Part shown: in pieces, positions 19,301 through 31,300 of the stretch
How the letters are laid out: each line of letters starts with the position of its first letter
How positions within the stretch are numbered: the stretch's first letter is position 1
NCBI GenBank assembly: GCA_031281695.1
Contig: JAITFB010000061.1
Span: forward strand, 1 to 37,576
Length of the DNA: 37,576 nt
Reading direction: 5' to 3'
DNA from: Candidatus Servula neotermitis
GTDB taxonomy: Bacteria; Actinomycetota; Actinomycetes; Actinomycetales; Bifidobacteriaceae
The notes under the pieces: generated by a model
Database searches by the model: none
Told to the model about the DNA's origin: nothing
The model's input: the letters and a program-made list of their open reading frames with translations, nothing else
Position numbers and translations under genes: made by a program

Positions 19301-22300
19301 GATCCGATAGTTCTACCAGCACCAGTAATGATTCTAGCGCTGCCATTGATGTTAACCCCGCTGAAAGCAGCATTGTTCACGTGGCTAAAAATGACGCTGC
19401 TGGAGCTGATAGTGGAATGCCAGATTATGAATTAGATCATCAGCAATTATCTGAATTTTTGAAAAAGTATCTGCCTGACTATATGATTCCGGCTTATTAT
19501 AAACGCTTAGACAAAATGCCTATCACAAAAAATGGGAAATTAGACCGAAAAGCTTTGCCCGATATTATGATCGAGCCTGAGGTTTATGTTGCTCCGGCTG
19601 ACCAATTTCAAACCAATCTTCAGAGTGCTTTTCAAGAAATTTTGAATGTGTCGCCAGTTTCAGTTGCCGACGATTTTTTCTATTTAGGCGGAGACTCCAT
19701 TAAGGCTATTCAATTAGTGAATTACTTAATGACTCATTACGGCTATGGGTTGAAAGTCTCTGATATTTTTACCTATAAAAATATTGTGAATTTATCCAAA
19801 CAAGTTTCGCTTGCTAATCGCGCGGATGTTATTCATGAGACTGGAGAATTGGTAGGCGATATTCCTCTTTTACCGATTCAAAAGGATTTTTTCGAGAAAG
19901 ATTATCCTAATCCCAATTATTATAATCAGGCTTTCACTATTCAATTACCAGCGGATTTAAATCAAGCTTTGTTGGAAAAAGCTTTAGTTGAAGTTTTCAA
20001 TCATCATGATATTTTGAGAGCGAGCTATGTCAATCAATCTGGAAAATATAGACCTTACTTAAAAACTGTGCCTATGAATATTCTCACGCCTGATCCAAAC
20101 AACCTTAAGCACTACAAAGTATATGTAGCTCAAACTAATCATCGTCAGTCAAATGGTGACCGGCCATCAATGGTTGATAGCGCAAGTCTGCCCCTTAGCC
20201 AGGCTTTAGATGAATTGCAGTCCCATTTTGATCTGGCTAAGCGTTTATATTCGCTAACTTTGATCCAAGATAGTCCTGCGTTATTACATTTAGCTTTTCA
20301 TCACTTAATCATTGATTCCGTATCCTGGCGAATTATTACGACTGATTTAAATACCGTCTATCAACAATTGCTCAGAGGAGAAATTGTTCAGCTGGAAGAA
20401 AAAATGACCTCATATCGTCAATGGGTTGAGCTAGTTGAGGATTATCCAAAATATGCAACTGATGAAGAATTGGAAAATTTCGAGAATTTGAATTCAAAAT
20501 TACCCGAGTATAATCAATATTTAACTGATAAATTTACCACATCGGAGCCCGCTATTGAGCCAATTGAATCTCGGATTGAAATACCATCAGATCTTACTCA
20601 AAAGCTTTTGCGGCTCTCAAATGTGAATGATATTCTCATTACCGCTTTGGCTGCTCCTTTGGCTAAAGTGACAGGTCGTGAAATGAATTATTTGACTTTT
20701 GAATCTCATGGACGAGCCGAGTTGACAAACTCTGATATTACTAATTTAGTAGGTTGGTTGACTGCAATGTATCCAGTTCAACTCCAAGTCGATCCTAACT
20801 CTTTGGATACTTTCTTGTATACTAAAAATCAATTGGACCAAATTCGCAATTTCGGCATTGCTTATGGAGCAAAATACGGTTATGCTGACTTGCCGGCGAT
20901 AATATTCAATTACTTAGGTGATTTAAGTTCAACTAACGTTGATAATTCTCAGTTTCATTTAATTAATCACTACAACGGAAAACCAGTTGATGCGCGAAAT
21001 TTGACTCAAGATTGGTTGACTATTAATGGGGCTATTTTGGACGGGCAACTAAAATTTGATGTACTCTCACGATTTGGGCCACAATTAACTAAGCTTTTTG
21101 CTGAAGGTTTTCGCGAGTCTTTAATATCTACGATTGAATCGCGAGCAGCAGATTTGGACCTTTATATTAAAGCCAATCCTTTGCAAATTGGGTTTTTGAG
21201 TCACTCCCTTTTACAAGGCAAGATCGACGATGCTTACAATATTACTAACGCTTTGGATTACAATTATGCTATTGAGCGAGATGCTTATGAAAAAGCTTGG
21301 AACTTTGCGCAAGCGAAATATCCAGCTTTGCGCTTGAATATTCAAGTGATCTCGGGCGAAATTTATCAACGTATTCGAAATAGCTCGCATTTGGATTTTC
21401 ATTATATAGACTTTAGTCAAGAAGCTGATATTGATCAATGCATTCAAGAATTAATTGATAGCGACCGTCATCAACCTTACGATTTGGAACACGATGTTTT
21501 ATTTAGAGTGTACTTAATTAAACGCAGTGCCCAAAGATATACAACTGTAATCTCTAATCATCATTCAATTTTAGATGGTTGGTCGAATCCGATTTTGTTT
21601 AGCTTCGTTGATCAAGCTTATCGGAGTATTTTAGAAGGAAAGTCGGTCGATACGACCGAAGACCGAGCTTACATTTTAGCTCAAGAATATTTAGCTCTCA
21701 ACCCTTCTCCTCGAAATTTTTGGGAACGGTATTTAGAGGGCGTGACAATCAACGAAAATTATCAAGCTATTTTGCGCGAGAATAAAATTTCTACTAATTT
21801 ATTGGAGTACAAGTTCATCGAAAAACCTCAAAATAAATCCATTCACATTCAAGGAGAGTTGTTTGACCGAGTCTCGACTTTTATTGAGCAACATTCTTTG
21901 ACCTGGGGGACTCTTTTACAATATGTTACGCATTTGATGATGAAAGTCTATTACAATACTTCGACTACAGCTTTAGGGTTAGTTCATTCTGGTCGACATC
22001 TTCCTATAGACGATATTGCTCAAAGCGTGGGGTTATATATCAATACTTCTCCGCAAATTCTTCAACATCGGGGAAACCAGTCGGTTTTAGACACTTTGCA
22101 AACCCTTCAAAATGATACCCAAGCTCTCATAGAACATTCAAATATTCCTTTGTCCAGTATTCAAAAACAAGGCGAGCGATTGTTTTCAACTTTATTCGTT
22201 TTCGAAAATTATCCTTTCGATGAAAGTTTAAAAGAAGACCCCGGTCTTACTTTCAGAGAATCAATCGAAAAGTTGGATTATCCTATTTCGGTTATCGCTT

Positions 22301-25300
22301 CTCAGGACGAAGGAATCGTTTATCAAATTAAATACGCCAGCGAACTGTTCAGCGATCAAAGTATTGATCAGTTATTGCAATTTGTTCAAAATATTTTGGG
22401 CGAAGTTATTTCAAAAAGAATGGTGTCAGAAATTCAATACCGTTCGGATTTACCAGCGACAGTTTACGAAACAATCGGCGAATTGACTCTACCGGATTTA
22501 TTTGAAAAACAAGTTCAGCAAACTCCAGGTCATCCCGCGGTAGTTTTCGAAAATGTCCATTTAACTTATGCGGATTTGGATTATAAAGCGAATCAGCTAG
22601 CCAATTTTTTGGTTGAAAAACATAAAATTCAACCAAATGATAAAATTGTCTTGATACTCCCTCGGAGTGAATGGACGATCATTTCCATTTTAGCTGTCTT
22701 GAAAACTAACGCTGCTTACGTTCCGATTGCTCCGGATATTCCTCCTAAACGTTTAGAACATATTCTTCAAGATGTTCAACCAGTTTGTATTCTCACTTCA
22801 ACTATGGTCACTGATTTAGAACAACTGCTGGCTAACCAAGTTAAAGAATCTGACAACGAAAGCGTTTCGGATCAACCAATTCCTAATAATTTTGCTCGGA
22901 ATATTTATATGCTAGAGAAACTTGATTTAACTAACTATTTACGGACAGCTCCTACGCGTAAAGTCGTTCAAGACGATTTGGCTTATTTAATTTATACATC
23001 TGGAACGACTGGCGAGCCTAAGGCCGTTCAACTTCGACATCAAGGAGTGGTCAATTTCGCTATGGTTTTATTCAAAAAGCATGAATTGTCCCCAGTCCAG
23101 ACTAAAAATGTGCTGTTTCTTTCTAATTACACTTTCGATGCTTCTATAGCGCAGATTTTTCCAGCGCTTTTGAGCGGTTCGAAGCTGGTGGTGACTAAAG
23201 ACGACTTATATAAAGATCAAGTTGAATTTGAAAGATACCTTAATTATAATCGAATCAATTATATGCACACGACTCCAGCTTTAGCAACCAGTCTTAATTT
23301 AAACCACCTCAAGCATTTACAAATTTTAGTTTTGGGCGGAGAGCCCGTGACTGATGCGGTTTTAGCGAAATTAGCTAACCGCAAGTTTCAATTGTTCAAT
23401 TTATATGGTCCGACTGAGAATACCGAAATGACTTGTTCGCACCCTTACCAGCCCGGGGATTCGCCTAATCTCATAGGAACTCCCGTGCGTAATGTCCAAA
23501 CTTATGTATTGGACGAAAATTTGAATCGATTACCTGTAGGAGCGATCGGAGAGCTATACATTTCCGGCGCAAGCTTGGCTCGAGGCTATCTCAACCAGCC
23601 GAAGCTGAGCGAAGCCAAGTTCATTGATAATCCTTACTTCCAACCTGGAATCGATCACTCCTGGTTTTCTAAAATGTATCGCACAGGAGATTTAGTTCGC
23701 GAACTGGATGACTTGGGTCTGCAATACATTTCTCGTATCGACGATCAAGTTAAACTACGGGGATTTCGAATTGAGTTAGAAGAAATATCAAGCGTCATTG
23801 AGAAGCTTCCGCAAATTAAACACGCTGCAGTTATAGTAAAGTCGAACCAATTGATTGCTTATTTCGAAGCCAGTCAACCTATAAAGGATGTTCAAATTCA
23901 AGAACATTTAACGAAATATGTGCCAGATTATATGATTCCAAAGTACTATCAACAACTGGATAAGCTCCCTTTGAGCGATCATGGCAAATTGGATCGGCGA
24001 GCATTACCAGAGATTGAATTAGATCAAAGCGAATATGTTCCGCCGCAAAATGCAGTCGAGCGAAATTTACAAAATGCTTTTCAAGAGATTTTGCGTATTG
24101 AGCAAATATCGATCCAAGACGATTTTTTCTATTTAGGCGGGGATTCTATAAAGGCCATTCAGTTAGTTAATTATATCACTCGTCATTATAATTATAACCT
24201 AAAGGTTTTGGATATTTTCACTCGTAAGAATATAGCCAACTTAGCTAAAATAGTTTTTTCCAATGAGCATGAATTTAAAGTGACGCCATATCATTTCAAA
24301 TCGGTCCAAGAACAGGTTTTGTCGTTCGCTCAAGAACGTTTATTTATTGTCGATCAAATTGCTGATCAAACCAGCGCTTATGATATTCCGATAGTTTCCA
24401 AAATTGTCCAAGGCGCTAATTTATCAGCTTTAAAACAGGCAATTCTGGATATTATTCAACGTCATGAAGTTTTATCATCGAGAATCGTGCAAGATCCAGA
24501 CGGTCGAGTTTATCAAGCGAAATTGGATGAGCCTTTTATTATCGAAGAAGTCAATAGCGATCGTCCAAAACAAGTCATTGCTCAATATTCCAATTATGTT
24601 TTTGATTTATTTAACTCGTATCCCATTAAAGTCGTGATCGTGAACCAACAGTATTTAGTAATTACAATTCATCATATCGCTTTCGACGGCTGGAGTGAAA
24701 ACATTTTTATAGATGAGTTGGCTAAGCTATACCAATATTATTCTGGCTCGAATTTAATTAGCTCAAACTCTAACAGATCTGTAGCTATCTCCAACTCTTC
24801 AATGGACCTTGATCAAGCGAAATTAGACTTTTCGATTCCATCTGATTATCCTTTACCAGCTTTAGAAGTTCAATATAAAGATTATGCTGTCCGTCAAAGA
24901 CAATATTTGCAGGGGCAAATTTTCGACGATCAATTAGGTTTTTGGATTACTCAACTCCAGGATTTTGAGAATTTGAATTTACCGACTGATTTTAAACGAC
25001 CAGTGCAAAAAAGCTATGAAGGCGGAGTTTTTGATTTTGAAATTTCTGTCGATCAAGCCCAAAAGGTCAAAGATTTAGCTAAATCATTAGATATTTCAGT
25101 TTATGATGTTTTGCTGTCAGCGTATTATTTGTTTTTGAGAGCTTATTCAAATCAGTCAGATATTACTGTTGGGTCAGTTTTTGCCAACCGTCATTATCAA
25201 AATGTTGATAAAATGATTGGATTTTTTGTGAATACGTTAGCTTTGCGTATGCAAGTAGATCCCCAGCTAACTCTGATTGAATTTACTAAAACTGTATCAG

Positions 25301-28300
25301 ATTTAGGAAAAGATGCTCAACTAAACCAAGATATACCTTTTGAAGTTATCGTTGAGCGACTAAATGTTTCCAGGGATACTTCACGCAATCCCATCGTTGA
25401 ACATTTATTTACTTATCAAACTTTTGGAGAGAATTCTAAAGTACTTCAAAATGTTTTGACGCCTATTCAAGATGCTTCTCATAGGATCGCTAAGTTCGAC
25501 TTAGAGATGTTTATTTCCGACAGCGAGAGCGAATCGCTGAGTTGTCATTTGAATTATGCTAAAGCATTATTTAGACCCGAAACGATTCAAAGATTTGCTC
25601 AAACTTATCAATTTATTTTGACTGAACTGTTAGAGCATTTAGATTTAAAAATTTCTGACTTGAAGTACCCATTGTCGGTTCCAGCGGCTAAATATTCTAC
25701 TTTACCCAGTGGTTCAGTTGCCGATTTATTTGAGGCTCAAGTTGAAAAAACTCCGGATAATATCGCTTTAGTTTATGAAAGCCTTAAGTTAAGTTATCGC
25801 GATTTGAATAATCGAGTTAATCGTTTAGCCAATTTTCTATGCGAGCGCCACCATATCCGACCAAATGATAAAATCGTGTTACTTTTGCCGCGTAATGAAA
25901 ATATGTTGATTGCTATTTTAGCTACTCTGAAAACTAACGCTGCTTATATTCCATTGGCTCCGGACATCCCTCCGAAACGCTTAAAGCGAATTCTTCAAGA
26001 TGTTCGACCTGTTTGCATTCTCTCATCCAGTAAGCCAAATTATCAATCGTTAGACTCTCCAGTTTATGATTTAGATCAACTTGATTTGAATTCTTATCCA
26101 GTAACAGCTCCTATACGACGCGTGACTCAAGAAGATTTAGCTTACTTAATCTTCACTTCAGGAACGACTGGTGAACCTAAAGGAGTCATGATTAAACAAG
26201 CTGGCTTGGTCAATTTAGCTACTTCAATTTATGGTAAACATGGTTTAAAGGATATCCAAACTGATATAGTTTTGTTCTTAACTAATTACACTTTCGATGC
26301 TTCTGTCGCTCAAATTTTCCCAGCCCTTTTGAACGGCAAAAAGCTGGTCATAACACGCGATGATTTATATAAAGACCAAACTGAATTCGAAAATTACCTA
26401 AATTCAAATCAAATCACTTATATGCATACGACTCCTTCATTGGCTTCCAATATCAATTTGGATCATATACCCAGTTTGAAAGTTTTGATTTTAGGAGGCG
26501 AAGCCATTACGGAATCTGTATTAGAAAAATTATCGCATCGGAAATACGAACTGATCAATTTTTATGGCCCTTCGGAAAACACTGAAATGACTTGTTCATA
26601 TACTTATCAATTACATGACCAACCGGCTATTATTGGATCGCCGATTTCTAATTGTCAAGTTTATGTAGTTGACCAAAATTTGAATCTGGTTCCTTCCGGA
26701 GCCATTGGCGAGCTTTGCGTATCGGGGATAGGGTTGTCTTTAGGTTATTTGAACCAACCCGCATTAACTCAAGAGAAATTTATTGATAATCCTTTTTATA
26801 ATCCAGCTACTGACCACTCATGTTACGCCCGGCTTTATCGAACTGGCGATTTAGTTCGCAAAATGCTTGATGGGAATTTACAATATTTGGGACGAATTGA
26901 CGATCAAGTAAAATTGCGCGGGTTTAGAATCGAGTTAGGTGAAATCTCAAGAGATATTGAAAGGATCCATTCAGTGCATCAAGCGGTCACTGCAATCAAG
27001 GATCAACAATTAGTCGCCTACTACGTTGGGGACGAAAAGCTGGAGCAAAATTATATTGAGCGACATTTAGCAAAATATCTGCCTGAGTATATGATTCCTA
27101 TTCATTATGAACGTATTGCGCAAATTCCAGTTACAAGTCATGGAAAATTGGATGTTCGAGCATTGCCTGATGTGAAAATTGACCATCTGGGTTACGTAGC
27201 TCCGAAAGACCCTATTCAAAAAGATTTGCAAGAAGCGTTTCAAGCTATTTTGAATGTTCAACCTGTTTCTACTTTAGATGACTTTTTCTATTTGGGGGGA
27301 GATTCGATTAAGGCGATCCAAGTTGCGAATTATATCAACAATCATTTTGGGTATGTTCTAAAAGTTATGGATATTTTTACTTATAAAAATATTTACAATT
27401 TATCCAAAGCGGTAAAACTTTCCGGGACTCAAGATGTCGAAAAAGAAACTGGTGAATTAGCAGGGGAACTGCCTTTATTGCCGATTCAAACCTCTTTCTA
27501 CGATCGAAATTTTCCAGCTCCTAATTATTTCAATCAAGCTTTTACTATCCAATTGAAATCCCGCGTTAATCATAATTTATTAGAACAAGCTTTAGTTTAT
27601 CTATTTAATCATCACGATATTTTGCGTGCCACTTTCGCTGATCAAAAAGCCCAATATCACCCATATTTGAATAGTGTCCCTTTGAATATTCTGACTCCTC
27701 GAACCGGAGATTTGAGCGGCTATAGTTTTAGTTCAATTGAGGGTATGGAAAACGGACGGCCAATCAAACATCACCATTTGCCGGTTGATGATTTGCATGA
27801 GTTTTTAGACAATGTCCAATCCAACTTTGATTTGTCTAAAAATTTATTTGCCCTGACACTAATTGAAGGAGATCGACCGCGTTTACATTTGGCTTTTCAC
27901 CATATGATTATTGATGCCGTTTCTTGGCGGATTATTGCCAACGATTTGGGCGATATTTACGAACAATTGGAAAAGCATCATAAAGTTCGATTGAGCGAAA
28001 AACAGACCTCTTACCGACAATGGGTTGAAGCAGTTATGGATTATTCAAAATATGCTCGCGATGAAGAATTACAAAAGTTTGAATTAATCAACCAAAAGCT
28101 CCCTGAATATAATCAACATTTAGAGAGTTTGAGCTCTGATCGGCTAAACACCAAAGATCAAAAAGCGAATGCTTCTTCCTCTGAAGGTCCCATTTTGCGA
28201 AAAATCATTGATTTAGATACAAGGACCACTCAAAAATTATTGCATCAAACCAACCTAAATTCTACTTTGATTGCGGCTTTAGCTGGTCCTTTATCCGAGG

Positions 28301-31300
28301 CCACGGGACGATCGACTAATTATGTAACTTTCGAATCGCATGGTCGCGCTGAACTTCAACGAACTAATATTGCAAATACCGTGGGTTGGTTTACTGCGAA
28401 ATACCCACTTATGCTGGAAAAACAGAACAGTGCTTGGGCGACCAGTTTGCACGTAAAATCCCAAACTGATCAAATTCGAAATTTCGGGATTGCTTACGGC
28501 GCGAAGTTCGGCTACAACAATTTACCCAAAATCGTTTTTAATTATTTAGGAGACTTATCTTTTGGTCAAGCCGAACCAACTGGTTTTCATATTGTAAATG
28601 CGTATAATGGTAAACAGATCGATGAGCGTAATTTGACCCATGATTTAATGTCGATCAATGGGGCTGTTTTGGATAATAAATTACAATTTGAAGTGGCAAC
28701 GTTATTGCCTTCCAAAATTGCTCAGAGCTTTTTCCGAAGTTTTAGAAAATCCTTAATCGAAACTATCAATGCTGTGGCTAAAATTGACGATTTGTATATT
28801 CAAGCTAATCCTCTTCAAATGGGATTTTTAAGCCATTCTCTTCTACAAGGTCAAATAGACGATGCCTATAATATCACTTTAGCTTTCGACTACAATCGAG
28901 CTATTGACCGAAAAGCCTACGAACAAGCTTGGGGTCTAGCTCAACAAAAGTTTCCAGCTTTGCGGCTTAATCTTGAGGTAATCGCTGGCGAAATCTATCA
29001 AAGTATTCACTCTAAATCCCATTTGGATTTTCAATATATTGATTTTACTTCCAAGTCGAACCTAACGTCAAATGACTCTCTTCAATCTTCAAATACTTCG
29101 AGCGTAGTTTTGACTAAAACTCAAATTGATCAAAAAATTCAAGATATTATTCTCCAGGATCGAAAACGTCCTTATAACCTGAGCAAAGATATTTTATTTA
29201 GAGTGTATTTGATCAAACGCGGGCTTGACCAATATACTGTCATAGTCTCCCACCATCATGCGATTTTGGACGGCTGGTCGAATCCTATCTTGTTAGGGTT
29301 CGTTAACTTGGCCTATCAAGATATTTTGGCTGGGCGTTCGGTTGAGGTCAATCCAGATCAAGCCTATATTTCAGCGCAAGAATATATAGCTCAAAATCCT
29401 TCGTCTTTGGAGTTTTGGTCCAAGTATTTGGACGGTTTTGAATCGAATGAGAGTTATCAAGCGCTATTGAAGCCGGACCAACAAAATGTGAATTTATTGG
29501 AGTACCGATTGATCCAACAATCTTCAGATCGGACCATTCATATTGACGGAGTTTTATATCAAGACATTATGAATTATTGCGAAAAACATTCCGTTACTTT
29601 GAGTACTGTTTTACAATATGTGACGCATTTACTGATGAAGACGTACTACAATACTACCGAGACAGCTTTAGGAGTGGTTCATTCGGGCCGCCATCTTCCG
29701 ATTGCGCAAATTGACCAAAGTGTGGGATTGTTTATCAATACCTCTCCTCAAATTGTTCATCATCAACTTGATCAATCGATTGAAGCGGCTTTAGTTGATT
29801 TACAAAATAATACACAAGAAATCATTCGCCATTCCCTAATTCCGCTATCTAAAATCCAGTCCGGAGCTCAAAGATTGTTTTCGACTTTATTTGTTTTTGA
29901 AAATTATCCGATCGCTAAGAGTGCTCAAACTTGGTCTGACTTGAGTTTACGCGCATCTATTGAGAAGTTGGATTATCCTCTCTCTATCAGCACTGCAAAG
30001 GGCGATGATATTACTTACACGATTAAATACGCTCATGAATTATTCTCCGACGAGACTATCGATAGCTTGCTGAATTTCGTTCAGCACACTTTGTCTCAAA
30101 TCGTAACCCAAACTTTAGTAAAGGATATTCAATACCGAGATGATGTCATAGCCCTTGAGTATCATCCCATTCCTCAAAAAACCTTGATTGATTTATTTGA
30201 AGACCAAGTTCAAAAAACCCCTGATGTTCTAGCCTTGGTCTTTGGGGACATTCATTTCACTTACCAAGAATTAGACGAACGCGCTAATCAGTTGGCTAGT
30301 TATTTGATTGCTGAGCATCATATTCAGCCTAATGATAAAATTGTCTTGCTTTTACCACGTGACGAAAAGATGGTTATTGCTATGTTGGCTGCTTTCAAAA
30401 CTAATGCCGCTTATGTCCCTGTCGCAATTGATGCCCCGCCTAAACGATTAGAGCGAATTATTCAAGACACTCAACCTATCTGTATTCTAACTTCCAGTAC
30501 AGTTAATCATTTCTCATCAATTTATCCAGGCGACGAACGGACATCGGAAGCTAATAAAGTAGATATTTCTAACCTAGACCAGGCTTCCAATCAGCTCAGC
30601 CTGAACTCTCAATTCTGGTCTACTAAAATATACAACTTAGATCAATTAGATCTTTCGGAGTATCCTCGCGATTCCTTAGTCAGATTGGTCGATCCAGATG
30701 ATTTAGCTTACATAATTTATACTTCAGGAACGACTGGCACTCCTAAAGGTGTGATGCTTAGGCATTTAGGTGTGGTTAATGCGATTTTGGATCAAATTCA
30801 ACGTTACAACTTAGCGAATGTGAGCGGCCAGGGGGCTTTGGCTTATGCTCAATACGTTTTCGACGCTTCGGTTTCGGAGATTTTTTGCGCTTTATTGTCT
30901 GGGAACACTTTGCATGTGATTGACGATGATATTCGCTTAGACTACGCTAAATTGAGTCAATATATTCGTGAGCAACAAATTTATTTAGCCACTATACCTC
31001 CAGCTTTATTGGAGCATAATGACATTTTAGCTTTGAATACTTTGGTCGTGGCTGGAGAAGTTACCAGTCAAAACGTAATTGATCTTTATACAAAATCTCC
31101 AGTGCGATTAATTAATGGATACGGCCCTACTGAAGTTTCGATTTGCGCGACCACGCATGCTTATCGACCCAATGATTTAGCCACTGTTATTGGCCGACCT
31201 CTTTTTAACACTCAAATTTATTTATTGAATGAAAGTTTGCAACAGGTTCCTGTGGGAGCGGCTGGAGAAATATATGTTTCTGGCTTAGGTTTGGCTTTAG

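Noticed and set aside
21211-21447. Antisense and alternative-frame ORFs inside the NRPS (11014-11211, 12008-12211, 13051-13239, 16426-16617, 16717-16905, 17606-17836, 21211-21447, 22406-22636, 27067-27261, 28291-28473, 31756-31959, 32620-32826)
   Set aside because: Short, hydrophobic or low-complexity shadows of the long NRPS frame, with no independent coding evidence.
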